A stretch of DNA of 64,000 nucleotides from Spirochaetales bacterium (GCA_016928955.1 JAFGJV010000010.1:1-64000), one strand, 5' to 3'; counted from the first letter of the stretch, positions 1 to 9,258 are shown. Numbers and translations: made by a program. Notes: generated by a model not told the origin, from the sequence alone.

Positions 1-33
1 CAGCTTCTTGAGCTCATCCTTTTCGAAAACCAT
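1..33 (-). CDS. N-terminal start of a CDS continuing off the left edge (MVFEKDELKKL...)
   Basis: ATG on the minus strand preceded by a purine-rich GGGGGGAAA stretch; open to the window edge; only 11 codons visible. Confidence 0.35.
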   Translation of the reverse strand, partial: MVFEKDELKKL

Positions 34-131
34 GTGTTTCCCCCCAAATTCTCATACTGAGGTTTACACAAAAGATTGTACATTACCAGATCACGGGGTC
101 CTTCAGGCGGCTAAAAGTGCTTTTAGAACAC

Positions 132-1862
132 TCAGTTGCGAGCAACGCGAAAGCCCATCACCTCGGAACCGCCTCCTAGCCAAGACGCAGCTCGGTGATA
201 CCGAGCGCATTCAAGAGCCCCGCTACCAAAAAAACCACCGCGAATAACACGTGCGTTTCCCGAAGCGGGTCCACGGTAATTGATTTCGTGTGTAGTAGGT
301 AATGGCCCGTCCCAATCCCAACACATTTCATAAACATTCCCGCTCATATCATACAGGCCAAGTTCGTTGGCAACCTTGCTGCCAACGGCATGCGTAGTAT
401 GGTCTGCGTTGTAATAGTACCAAGCAACACTATCAATATCATCAGATCCAGAATATTCATATCCGAGGCAGTGTACTCCTCCAAAAAACGCCCACATCCA
501 TTCTGCCTCTGTTGGCAAACGATATCCGTTTGCATTCCAGTTGGCTGTAACACTGTTCCATACATCATCAGCATCCTGAGGTATCTCGCCCCAATCTTCT
601 GGATTAGTACTTCCGTTGATTGAGTATACTGGAGTCAGACCTTCGAGAACACTGAGTTTATTACAAAATACTAAGGTCGCATACCATGAAACACGTTCCA
701 CCGGATTGTTTGGAGTGCTACTATAATAACTAGGATCTTCAACATTCATCACTGCTGCATACTGAGCTCCAGTGATTTCATACTGGCTTATGCGAAAACT
801 GCTTACAGTCATTTCTCCTCTCGTATTGCAATATGTACCACCCTCCACAAGCATCAGATTGCCAATGTTTTCAGACACTATATCTGCAACTGGTGTCGCC
901 AGAGTTGGTGGGAACATCACTGTTATTATTCCCGAATCAGCGTTATTCTGAGCGCACGTGGCTCTCGCAATACAGAAACTGTTAGCCGCAACACCGGTAA
1001 ATGTATAACCATTTTTAGACTCTAAAATGATTGTAGCCGAATACTCAGTTGAAGCTTCAAACGTCCCGATTACTTCCGGGCTCCAAGTGACAGTTCCTGT
1101 GTACTGCGAAGTCTCCGCAATCGTTGTCGCAGGGGTTGCTCCAAGAGCCGGGGCAAATATTCCGGATATCCATGTGATCGTGACCATAGCATCTTCGGTT
1201 ACAGGAAAAACAGCAGTAACCACACCTGAATTTGCACAATTGGTAACACTTGTAGCTCCGGCCACTAAAAAACTGTTTTCATCAATACCTGTAAAGGTAT
1301 ACCCATTTTTAGGCTCTAGGGTAATTATCGCTGAGTACACTATGCCATTAAGAAAGTCCACATCAACATCCGGAGTCCATCGAATAACACCTGTATATTG
1401 ATCTGTTTCATATATTTTTGTGGATGGCGCACCTCCAAGTACGGGAGGTGTAACACCGTGAATTTCTAAAATTGAGACCGTAGAATCTGTAGTCTCCGGG
1501 AATATGGCGGTAACAACGCCTGAATTTGCGCTATTCGTTGTGCTACTAGCACCTTGTACTTTAAAACTGTTTGCTGCAACTCCGTTCAAGGTAAAACCTG
1601 GCTTTGGTTTTAGCGAGATTTGTACTGAGTATACGTTGTATGAAGAGAAAGTACCGCTTACCAAAGGGCTCCAGGCCATCGTTCCGGAGTACTGACTTGA
1701 ATCAAGGATGGTTACTGGAATCGCCCCAGTGATGGGTGCGGGTACACCTGTTATAGATAACAGTGTGACTGTCTGCTCTTGGAATGTGTTTATAGCTAAT
1801 TGGCATGAACTAATACAGATACCCAGAACTAAAATAAACAGTCCAACTGACTTCCTATTCAT
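132..1862 (-). CDS. Lipoprotein with three ~97-aa Ig-like repeats and a C-terminal formylglycine-generating-enzyme/SUMF1-type domain
   Basis: Start re-set to MNRKSVGLFILVLGICISSC (lipobox); repeats share YxGxxxWxPxxxxxF...GYTFxGxxxNSF...NSGVVTAxFP; C-terminus NGYRLPTEAEW...GLYDMSGNVYEMCWD...RVIRGG. Confidence 0.85.
   Translation of the reverse strand: MNRKSVGLFILVLGICISSCQLAINTFQEQTVTLLSITGVPAPITGAIPVTILDSSQYSGTMAWSPLVSGTFSSYNVYSVQISLKPKPGFTLNGVAANSFKVQGASSTTNSANSGVVTAIFPETTDSTVSILEIHGVTPPVLGGAPSTKIYETDQYTGVIRWTPDVDVDFLNGIVYSAIITLEPKNGYTFTGIDENSFLVAGATSVTNCANSGVVTAVFPVTEDAMVTITWISGIFAPALGATPATTIAETSQYTGTVTWSPEVIGTFEASTEYSATIILESKNGYTFTGVAANSFCIARATCAQNNADSGIITVMFPPTLATPVADIVSENIGNLMLVEGGTYCNTRGEMTVSSFRISQYEITGAQYAAVMNVEDPSYYSSTPNNPVERVSWYATLVFCNKLSVLEGLTPVYSINGSTNPEDWGEIPQDADDVWNSVTANWNANGYRLPTEAEWMWAFFGGVHCLGYEYSGSDDIDSVAWYYYNADHTTHAVGSKVANELGLYDMSGNVYEMCWDWDGPLPTTHEINYRGPASGNARVIRGGFFGSGALECARYHRAASWLGGGSEVMGFRVARN
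890..1763 (-). repeat. Three tandem ~97-codon protein repeats within the FGE-like lipoprotein
   Basis: Three consecutive blocks starting LLSITGV / ILEIHGV / ITWISGI align by eye; boundaries approximate. Confidence 0.75.
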
Positions 1863-2090
1863 ATTGATCCACCTTTGTTTTACCTGCTCAACCCAGCAAT
1901 GCTGGCGGCTATATGCATACCAAGGCCCAGAAGCTCGGGTGTTGAAGTGTGGTCCAGACAAGCCATACGTTCCAGCAAAAAAACGGGGAGGCGAATTGAA
2001 CCACGACAGTATGGAGGACCAAAAACAGTTACTATTCTATCTCTTATCTGGGTGCCGTCAACCAAAGAGACAAAAAAGTTTCCTTTAAAA

Positions 2091-2177
2091 GCAATTTTAA
2101 AAGTCTGTTACTTCTGAAATTGGCTTTGCGATTGCTCGCGGTTGTTTGCGTATTTCGCAATCGCTACGCAAATCACG
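2091..2177. repeat. Dispersed hairpin repeat, copy 1
   Basis: About 80/87 identical to 40108-40194 by manual alignment; contains two inverted-repeat stems. Confidence 0.85.
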
Positions 2178-2291
2178 ACCTTTGTTGCGCCATCACCAAT
2201 TCAGCACCAAAAGACTCGCCTTTTTAAGCCGACTCAGGATGATCAAGGCAAGCCCTTCCCCACCCGGCCCGTGCCGGCCTATCATGGATCC

Positions 2292-3071
2292 ATGGCTTCA
2301 GACGTGCTTGAACGGTTTATGGGTTTGCGCGACCGCGACTACGCCAGGCAGGGCCTCTTGGTATGCGAAGGCCGCCTGGTCCTGGAAAAGGCCCTTGCCG
2401 CCGGCCTTGAGCTGGACAGCGCGCTCTGCGTGCCCGCTGACGAAGCCGGCCTTCGCGACCGTCTGGCTCCCGGCACCCCTTTGGAGGTCCTGCCCCAGGC
2501 CGAGCTCGCGTCCTTGGTTGGCTTCTCCTTCCACCGTGGCGTTTTGGCCCTTGCCAAAAGGCCGCCGTTCAAACCCGCAAACAGCCTACCGGCCGGACAC
2601 ACCCTGGTGCTGTGGAACGTGACGGATCCCGACAACCTTGGCACCCTGATACGCAGCGCCGCGGCCCTGGGCGCCCGTTCTGTATGCCTGGGAGGCGGTT
2701 GCGCCGATCCGTACGGGCGCAAGGCCCTGCGCGCGTCCATGGGCGTTGTGCTGGGCCTGCCGGTCGCGGCACTGGCTTCCCTGGACGAGCTCAAAGGCCT
2801 ACCGGGGCGGGAGCGTCGCCTTGTGGTCGCCGCAGCCCTTACTGAACAAGCGTGTTCTCCCTCACGGGTCATCCGCAGAGCGGGCAGGCGCCCGGTAGCC
2901 TTGGTGGTCGGCAACGAGGGCTGGGGCCTGCCGGACGACGTGGTCGGCGCCTGCGACCTGGCCGTCCGCCTGCCCATGAGCGCGGGCGTGGACTCCCTGA
3001 ACGTGGCGGCCGCCGGGGCCATACTAACTTGGGAACTCTTCTCCAGGCGCGGTAGGTTCGCTACGCGGTAG
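2292..3071 (+). CDS. TrmH/SpoU-family RNA methyltransferase
   Basis: SpoU signatures LWNVTDPDNLGTLIRSAAALGA, LVVGNEGWGL, RLPMSAGVDSLNVAAAGAI; start MASDVLERF. Confidence 0.85.
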   Translation: MASDVLERFMGLRDRDYARQGLLVCEGRLVLEKALAAGLELDSALCVPADEAGLRDRLAPGTPLEVLPQAELASLVGFSFHRGVLALAKRPPFKPANSLPAGHTLVLWNVTDPDNLGTLIRSAAALGARSVCLGGGCADPYGRKALRASMGVVLGLPVAALASLDELKGLPGRERRLVVAAALTEQACSPSRVIRRAGRRPVALVVGNEGWGLPDDVVGACDLAVRLPMSAGVDSLNVAAAGAILTWELFSRRGRFATR

Positions 3072-3085
3072 GCCCGCCGCGCGGT

Positions 3086-3115
3086 TTGACTAAAACCCCG
3101 CCTGGAGAGTACAAT
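3086..3115 (+). promoter_or_regulatory. Sigma70-like promoter of carD-like gene (TTGACT-18-TACAAT)
   Basis: -35 at 3086-3091, -10 at 3110-3115; ATG only 9 nt downstream of -10. Confidence 0.6.
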
Positions 3116-3124
3116 AGCGCCGGT

Positions 3125-3625
3125 ATGAGCAAAGCCAAAGCCACCACGTATTCCGTCGGCCAGCGCATCGTCTATCCCAGCCAAGGCGTGGGCAAGATCA
3201 GCGCCATCCAGGAGAAGGTGTTCAAAGACACCAAGATCCTCTACTACACCATTTACCTGGAATTCTCCGACATGACCGTCATGGTGCCGGTGGACAAGGC
3301 CGACGAGCTCGGCATCCGCGCCATTGTGGACAAGAAAGAAGCCGAGCGAGCCCTGGCTTTCATATCGGAAGAATACGCCCCCATTCCCTCGGACTGGAAA
3401 CTGCGCTACCAGATGAACCTGGACCTCCTGAAAAAAGGTTCGGTCATGGATATAGCCAGTGTCGTCCGCTCCCTCTACCACCGTTCCAAAATCAAGGAAT
3501 TGCCCATCCTGGAGCGCAAGCTGTACGACTCGGCCCTCAACCTCCTGCAGGACGAGGTATCCTTCTCCTTGGGCAAGTCCAAGGAAACCATAGCCGAGCT
3601 CATCAGGCAGCGGCTGGAAAGCTGA
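3125..3625 (+). CDS. carD: CarD-family transcriptional regulator
   Basis: N-terminus SVGQRIVYPSQGVGKISAI typical of CarD/CdnL RNAP-interaction domain. Confidence 0.9.
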   Translation: MSKAKATTYSVGQRIVYPSQGVGKISAIQEKVFKDTKILYYTIYLEFSDMTVMVPVDKADELGIRAIVDKKEAERALAFISEEYAPIPSDWKLRYQMNLDLLKKGSVMDIASVVRSLYHRSKIKELPILERKLYDSALNLLQDEVSFSLGKSKETIAELIRQRLES

Positions 3626-3630
3626 ACGCA

Positions 3631-4305
3631 ATGCCGTTCCTGGCGGTCGTCGCGGCGGCCGGGAAAAGCAGCCGCTTTGGCGGAATCAAGAAGGAATACA
3701 GACTCCTACACGGCAAGCCCGTGCTTGCCCACTCCCTGTCGCTGTTTCTGGATCATGACGACTGCGTCCTGTGCGTGGCCGTGGTGCCTCCCGGGGGCGT
3801 GCCCGACGCCAGGGCCGCCCTGGGTCACGGTTTTACGGCCAGATACGCCGGTCGCCTCCTGTTCGCCGAGGGCGGAACCGAGCGCGCCGACAGCGTCCTG
3901 GCCGGGCTCCGTGCCCTTGAAGCGGCCGGCGCCGATCCCGAACAGCTGGTCCTGGTGCACGATGGCGCTCGTCCCTTTGCCAGCGCCGCCTTGCTCAGCC
4001 GGGTGCTGGACGGCTGCGCGGAAACGGGCGCCTGCGTGCCGGGCGTGCTCGTAACGGACACCATAAAGCGCGTGGACGCCGCGGGTTTCGTGGTCGAGCA
4101 TCCGCCGCGCGCCTTTCTCCGGGCCGTTCAGACGCCGCAGGGTTTCCGCTTCAGGGAGCTCCTTGACGCGTACCTGCGGCTTGGGCCGGCGCGGACCGAG
4201 GCCACGGACGACGCCGAGCTGTGGTCCAGGGCCGGCCGCTCCGTCATGCTCGCGGAAGGCGAGCGGAGCAACGTCAAGATCACCTTCCCGGAGGACCTTC
4301 CATGA
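3631..4305 (+). CDS. ispD: 2-C-methyl-D-erythritol 4-phosphate cytidylyltransferase
   Basis: AAAGKSSRFGGIKKEY, VLVHDGARPF, FLRAVQTPQGFRF, TDDAEL motifs; followed by ispF. Confidence 0.92.
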   Translation: MPFLAVVAAAGKSSRFGGIKKEYRLLHGKPVLAHSLSLFLDHDDCVLCVAVVPPGGVPDARAALGHGFTARYAGRLLFAEGGTERADSVLAGLRALEAAGADPEQLVLVHDGARPFASAALLSRVLDGCAETGACVPGVLVTDTIKRVDAAGFVVEHPPRAFLRAVQTPQGFRFRELLDAYLRLGPARTEATDDAELWSRAGRSVMLAEGERSNVKITFPEDLP

Positions 4306-4781
4306 CCATACGCGTTGGCCAGGGCTGGGACCTTCACCGCCTTGAGACCGGCCGCCCGCTGGTGCTCGGCGGCGTTACGGTGCCGTCTGACAAGGGCGAG
4401 CTGGGACATTCTGATGGCGACGTCCTCCTGCACGCCATCACCGACGCCGTTCTCGGCGCGGCGGCCCTCGGGGACATAGGCAGGCATTTCCCGCCGTCTG
4501 ACGAACGCTGGAAGGGCGCAGCGTCGCGCGTGTTCCTGGAGACGGCCCTCAGGCTCACTCGCGACTCAGGCTGGGAGCTGGGCAACGTGGACGCAACCGT
4601 GGTGCTGGAACGGCCGCGCCTGGCTCCCTGCATGGACTCCATACGTTCGTCCATAGCGTCCTTATGCGGACTGCCTTTGGACGCCGTGTCGGTAAAGGCC
4701 AAAACCTCTGAGGGCGTGAACGCGGCCGGCCAGAGGCAGGCGGTGGAAGCCCAGGCCGTGGTCCTTATCCACAGGGACTGA
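4302..4781 (+). CDS. ispF: 2-C-methyl-D-erythritol 2,4-cyclodiphosphate synthase
   Basis: RVGQGWDLHRL, LGHSDGDVLLHAITDAVLGAAALGDIG; ATGA overlap with ispD. Confidence 0.93.
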   Translation: MTIRVGQGWDLHRLETGRPLVLGGVTVPSDKGELGHSDGDVLLHAITDAVLGAAALGDIGRHFPPSDERWKGAASRVFLETALRLTRDSGWELGNVDATVVLERPRLAPCMDSIRSSIASLCGLPLDAVSVKAKTSEGVNAAGQRQAVEAQAVVLIHRD

Positions 4782-4812
4782 GTCCGCTACCGCGTCGCCA
4801 CCACGCCGGTGC

Positions 4813-5640
4813 TCAGTAGCGTTTGGACTGGATAACGACCACGCAGGCCAGGATGCCGGCAAAGGCCAGGGCCTGGGCTGGCACCAGGGCCGCGCCAAAG
4901 GCCGCGTATGCTATGACCACCGGATACACAATCTGCATGCCCCACAGCACCGGCCCCGCCTTGGTCATCCGTCCGTGGGCGTAGGCCACCTGCATGAAGG
5001 CTATGAGCGACGCGCTGGACGCCAGGTACATGTACAGGTAGGGCGTGGCCGCGTAGCGCAGTATGTCGTTGCCGTGCGTGGCCTGCATGGCCTTGATCAG
5101 CACGATGATAAAACCTTCAAGCGCCCCGGCCGCCGCGGCAAAGGCCATGGCGTACGCGTCGCCTTGCAGTCCCAGAAAGCGCCGTGCGCCTACAGCCAGG
5201 CCAACCAGCGCGTAGGGAGCGGCAAAGAAGGCGCTGATGAGGGCCAGACTAGGTTCGACGGCCGGTACATAGGGCGGTGCCGACAGGTTGGCCAGGACTA
5301 TGAAGGCGACCATGGCGCCCGAACCGGTGATAACGCGTTTGGACAGGGGCTCCTTGAGAAGCACGGCAGAGAAGGCCGCGCTGAACAGGATATTGAGCCC
5401 CATGGTCGCCCCCACCTCGGCCGAGCTCATGGCCTTGAGCGCGAAAAAATAGAACACGGACAGGAGATTGTTGAGCCCGAAACCCAGAAACCACACCGTG
5501 CGCAGTCGCCGGTACTGGGCATCCTTGGGGCCCGGCCAGCGGAACCAGGCCACGCCTTTTTTCTGGAGCACCATGCCCAGGGATATGACCATACTGCCCA
5601 CAATGGCGGACAGGAAGGCAAGCCAGCGGGGAAACGTCAA
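4813..5640 (-). CDS. DMT/EamA-like multi-TM permease
   Basis: Multiple hydrophobic helices; SAEVGATMGLNILFSAAFSAVLLKEPLSKR typical of DMT family; 4-nt overlap with upstream GH31-like ORF. Confidence 0.75.
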   Translation of the reverse strand: MTFPRWLAFLSAIVGSMVISLGMVLQKKGVAWFRWPGPKDAQYRRLRTVWFLGFGLNNLLSVFYFFALKAMSSAEVGATMGLNILFSAAFSAVLLKEPLSKRVITGSGAMVAFIVLANLSAPPYVPAVEPSLALISAFFAAPYALVGLAVGARRFLGLQGDAYAMAFAAAAGALEGFIIVLIKAMQATHGNDILRYAATPYLYMYLASSASLIAFMQVAYAHGRMTKAGPVLWGMQIVYPVVIAYAAFGAALVPAQALAFAGILACVVVIQSKRY

Positions 5641-7505
5641 CGCCCTGCCTCCGATGCCCTGATATGGGCCTTTCTGATGTCGTCAAAGCGGGAAGCCCAC
5701 AGCGAGTCGGCCCGGTAGAACAGGGGCGGAAAGCCCACGGGCGCTTCTATGGTCACCGGTCCCCCGCGGAATTCCCTTGACGACCACATATGCACCCAGT
5801 GGTCGTCGGGCAATTCCACGTCGGCCAGGTCCTTGCCGGGCCTGACCGGGCCGCCGCAGAACAGGTCGCGGCCGTAGAGCCAGCGCGCCTGCCCGTCAAA
5901 GGCCAGGTTGTCCTTTGGATACTGCATGGCCACGGGCCGTAAGGGGGCAAGCCCGAACGACGCCAGTTCAGCGGCTACCGAGCGGTGGTACGGCGCAAGG
6001 CCCGCCCACAGTTCAGATACCCGCGCCGCGTGCGTACGTAGCCCGGGATGCGACCACCAGGGCCCGTCGCCTCCTATCCTGAGATAGGGGCCGGCCGCCA
6101 GGGTTTCCATGCCGCGCATGAACAGTTCCCGTCCGCGCGCGCTTCCCACGCCCGCGGCGGACAGTTCGGCGTGCCAGGAGCCCCCGCCCACCAGGGCGGC
6201 GTACAGGCCGTGGACCAAGCCCTTGCCCCCGCTCTCCGCCTTCCACGGCGACCATGAGCCCGTGTCCCAGGCGGACGGCCTTGCGGCATACCTGAACACG
6301 GCTGCCCTGCCGGCCAGACCGGAGTCGTCCACAGCCGCCTTGATGGCCGCGGACCACAGCTTTCCGTATTCGTGTATCCGCCCCCAGCACGGGCCAGCCG
6401 CGCCCACGGCGTCCGCAGGCGGAACCGGTGCCTGAAGCTCTATCACCCCCGACGCCCCCGTGCCGGCCAGGGCCGCTGCCAGGGTTTTACCGACCCAGGA
6501 CGCGGCGTCCGGATTCCACAGGTCGGGCAGGACCAGGGCCCGGTCCCGTCCAACCCGATAGCTGCCTCCGTCCCTGTCCTTGAGAAGGAAGCCCCGGGCG
6601 CCCGCTTCCTGGGCAACCGTGGTCCCCGCGCCAAGAAACGCGCCCATGCTCAGGAAACTGTGTATGCCGGCCTCCCGGTAGCGCCCGAGCTCGTCCCGGA
6701 TGGACGGATAGAGACTACGGTCGGGCTCCCAAGAATGCGGGTTGCGCTCGTTCTGGCCGCCCTGCCAGTCGGCAAGCGCCAGGGCTCCCACGCGCACACC
6801 GGAGCCTAGCATGGCATTGACGCGGCGGTAGGCCTCTTCCGCGCCCCCGGCCACGGTAACGCACAGGCCGTCGTACAGCCAGGCGGGCGGCTCGGGCGAT
6901 GCGCCCAGGGACTGCCGCAACGCGCCTGCCGCCCCGCTGAGGTTATGGCAAGCGCCCAAGGTAAGCGTCTTTGGAATGCCCCTGAACCTGACGACGATGT
7001 ACGACCCCGAGCGGCAGTCCATTTCCGCCGGAAGGTCGGCGGTCAGCCATACGCGGCCGCCTATCAGGGCCGACAAAGGCTCCTCGGCCGGGCCGCCTCC
7101 GTCCGGGCGCCAGCGCCAGCCTTTGATATCCAGGTTTTCCCTTCCGGGCACGGAGGCAAACACGGTTTCTCCCGGCGTGCCCGGCAGTCGCAGGTCCAAG
7201 GCTCCCGCCGCCGAATCGTAGCGGGAGAACGAGAGGGCCAGGGCCCCTCCGCGTTCACGGACGGCAAGCCTGCACACACCCTCAAAATGCAGCTCGAGAA
7301 AATCCGGGCGCTGGGTAACCAGCTTCCACGTCCTGGCTTTCTGGACAAACAGCAGTTTCCGCGCGGGTGGCTGGCCGCGGCGGCGGGATGGGCGGTCCGA
7401 GGATACGGACAGCGTGACCAGCGGCCGTCGGTAGGAGTGGGAAAACAGCGTTTTCCCGTCCATATCTATGGTGAACCCATCGTCATGCTGATTGACCCTG
7501 ATCAC
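5637..7505 (-). CDS. GH31 family (sulfoquinovosidase/YihQ-like) protein, probably catalytically inactive
   Basis: C-terminus LPDDHWVHMWSSREFRGG...PPLFYRADS and TIM-barrel layout resemble GH31; expected acidic catalytic motifs not found; GTG start. Confidence 0.7.
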   Translation of the reverse strand: MIRVNQHDDGFTIDMDGKTLFSHSYRRPLVTLSVSSDRPSRRRGQPPARKLLFVQKARTWKLVTQRPDFLELHFEGVCRLAVRERGGALALSFSRYDSAAGALDLRLPGTPGETVFASVPGRENLDIKGWRWRPDGGGPAEEPLSALIGGRVWLTADLPAEMDCRSGSYIVVRFRGIPKTLTLGACHNLSGAAGALRQSLGASPEPPAWLYDGLCVTVAGGAEEAYRRVNAMLGSGVRVGALALADWQGGQNERNPHSWEPDRSLYPSIRDELGRYREAGIHSFLSMGAFLGAGTTVAQEAGARGFLLKDRDGGSYRVGRDRALVLPDLWNPDAASWVGKTLAAALAGTGASGVIELQAPVPPADAVGAAGPCWGRIHEYGKLWSAAIKAAVDDSGLAGRAAVFRYAARPSAWDTGSWSPWKAESGGKGLVHGLYAALVGGGSWHAELSAAGVGSARGRELFMRGMETLAAGPYLRIGGDGPWWSHPGLRTHAARVSELWAGLAPYHRSVAAELASFGLAPLRPVAMQYPKDNLAFDGQARWLYGRDLFCGGPVRPGKDLADVELPDDHWVHMWSSREFRGGPVTIEAPVGFPPLFYRADSLWASRFDDIRKAHIRASEAGR

Positions 7506-7534
7506 GCTCGTCCCCCCGGAAAACCCGCGGCCCC

Positions 7535-7563
7535 ACTATACGATAGGCCGGCCCTGGGCACAA
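7535..7563 (-). promoter_or_regulatory. Putative promoter TTGTGC-17-TATAGT for the GH31-DMT operon
   Basis: Hexamer match read on the minus strand upstream of 7505. Confidence 0.45.
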
Positions 7564-7596
7564 GCTGAGAGCCGCCGTGCCAATCGCCGGTTTCTG

Positions 7597-7625
7597 TTGT
7601 AAAGCCCGCCCCAATGGTCTAAAAT
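7597..7625 (+). promoter_or_regulatory. Promoter TTGTAA-17-TAAAAT
   Basis: -35 7597-7602, -10 7620-7625; ATG at 7641. Confidence 0.6.
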
Positions 7626-7640
7626 CGGCACAGTATCATC

Positions 7641-8435
7641 ATGGTAAACGCGGCCATATCTTCGGCGGCCTTTTTGGGCGCCCCGACAAGCTCCATACTC
7701 AAGGAAGCCAGGGCTGCCGGCATCACGGCCGTGGAATGGTCCAGCGACCACGGCGTGGAGGCGGGCGATCTTGACGCGGCCGGCCGGGTCATGCTGGATA
7801 CCCTCAGGGCCGGCCTATGCAACGCGTCGTACGCCACACTGTTCCGCGCTGGCGTACACTCGGTGGATCGCTTCAAAACCCTCCTGGCCACGGCCAGGGC
7901 GCTCCAGGCTCCCTACATCCGCCTGTGGGCGGCTCCCAAAAGCGACGATGTTGACGCGGACGCCGCGTTCTTTGCGGAGACAACCCGGACCCTGGCGGAC
8001 ATCAGCGCCGAATCAGGCGTGACCCTGTGTTTCGGCCTTGCCCAGGGCTCGGCCATGGACTCATACGAACGGGCCGTGGAGCTCATGGGCGCCGCGGACC
8101 ATCCCTTTGTCAAACTGTGCTGGGAACCACTGCCTGGCGTGTCCTTTGACGCGGCCATGGAGTATTTTGGCCAGCTTAAAGGCCGCGTGGGCATACTCTG
8201 CGCGCGCTCGGCCGGCGCCGTTGCCACCAACCGCCTGCTCCGCGACAAGGACGAGGACTGGCTTCTGTACCTGGACGCCTTTGACGAGCAGGGCGGGTCG
8301 CCGGACATGGTGCGCTACGTTGTCATCCGGGCCTTCAAGGACGGGCAGCTGACCAATCTGGCAGACGACGCCCGCCTCCTGCGCACCTGGAGCGTCAAGC
8401 TCAGGCGCTACTACCGGAGACGGCTGTACTTCTGA
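7641..8435 (+). CDS. Sugar phosphate isomerase/epimerase-like TIM-barrel protein
   Basis: AAGITAVEWSSDHG...; LATARALQAPYIRLWAAPK; GVTLCFGL; HPFVKLCWEP pattern of AP-endonuclease-2-like TIM barrels. Confidence 0.7.
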   Translation: MVNAAISSAAFLGAPTSSILKEARAAGITAVEWSSDHGVEAGDLDAAGRVMLDTLRAGLCNASYATLFRAGVHSVDRFKTLLATARALQAPYIRLWAAPKSDDVDADAAFFAETTRTLADISAESGVTLCFGLAQGSAMDSYERAVELMGAADHPFVKLCWEPLPGVSFDAAMEYFGQLKGRVGILCARSAGAVATNRLLRDKDEDWLLYLDAFDEQGGSPDMVRYVVIRAFKDGQLTNLADDARLLRTWSVKLRRYYRRRLYF

Positions 8436-8463
8436 GCGTCGCCGCACGCGCCTTCCGTGTGGA

Positions 8464-9258
8464 CTACAAGCCCTGGCGCTTGGCCTCGTCCCAGAAACCG
8501 TCCATCACGGCTAGCGCTCCCGGGGCCATGGGCTGGCCCGTCTCGGCCATTCGCTTTTCCACGTGCCTGAAGCGCGCCGAGAATTTTTCCAAGGCACGAT
8601 GCAGGGCCAGCGCCGGGTCCACCTTGTGCTTGCGGGCCACGTTCACGACCGAGAAGAGAAGGTCGCCCAGCTCGTCCTCGATGCGGTCCCTGTCTGCCTG
8701 CGGCGCCTGGCACACGGCCCGGGCTTCCGACGCTTCCTCCGCCAGTTTGTCCCAGGGGCCTGTGGCGTCGTCCCAGTCAAAACCGGCCTTGGCCGCGGCT
8801 TTCTGCAGTTTGTACGCCTTCTCCAGGGGCGGCAGGGCCTTGGACACGGAGTCCAGCGCGGAGTCCTTGCGCCTGCGCCCTTCCACGGACACCTTGATGT
8901 CGTTCCACTGACGTATCACCTCGTCCGGCGTGTCCGCCTGCGCCTGTCCGAACACGTGCGGGTGGCGTCGCACCAGCTTGTCGGACACCGTGCCCAGCAC
9001 GTCGGCCACGGTAAAGGAACCATCCTGCTCGTACATGTAGGATATGAAGGTGGCCAGGAGGTAGAGGTCGCCCAGCTCTTCCTTGACGTGGGCCTGGTCG
9101 CCCTCGTTGATGGCCTCCACGCACTCGTACGCTTCCTCTATCAGGTTGCCGCGCACGCTAGCTGGCGTCTGCTCGCGGTCCCAGGGACAGCCGTCCGGCG
9201 CCCTGAGCTTCTGCATGATACCGTACAGGCGCTTGAACGCCTCTCCTGTTGTTTCCAT
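8464..9258 (-). CDS. mazG: Nucleoside triphosphate pyrophosphohydrolase MazG
   Basis: LRAPDGCPWDREQTPASVRGNLIEEAYECVEAI...ELGDLYLL; second ELGDLLFSVVNVARK domain; start re-set to METTGEAFKRL. Confidence 0.92.
   Translation of the reverse strand: METTGEAFKRLYGIMQKLRAPDGCPWDREQTPASVRGNLIEEAYECVEAINEGDQAHVKEELGDLYLLATFISYMYEQDGSFTVADVLGTVSDKLVRRHPHVFGQAQADTPDEVIRQWNDIKVSVEGRRRKDSALDSVSKALPPLEKAYKLQKAAAKAGFDWDDATGPWDKLAEEASEARAVCQAPQADRDRIEDELGDLLFSVVNVARKHKVDPALALHRALEKFSARFRHVEKRMAETGQPMAPGALAVMDGFWDEAKRQGL

Noticed and set aside
1880-2117. Possible tRNA-like T-arm (GGTTCAATTC) and small ORFs upstream of the FGE-like gene
   Set aside because: Could not fold a cloverleaf with a valid acceptor and T-stem by eye; tRNAscan-SE/ARAGORN would be needed
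2339-3631. 430-aa minus ORF opposite trmH-like and carD
   Set aside because: Overlaps two well-supported genes; no recognisable domain or RBS
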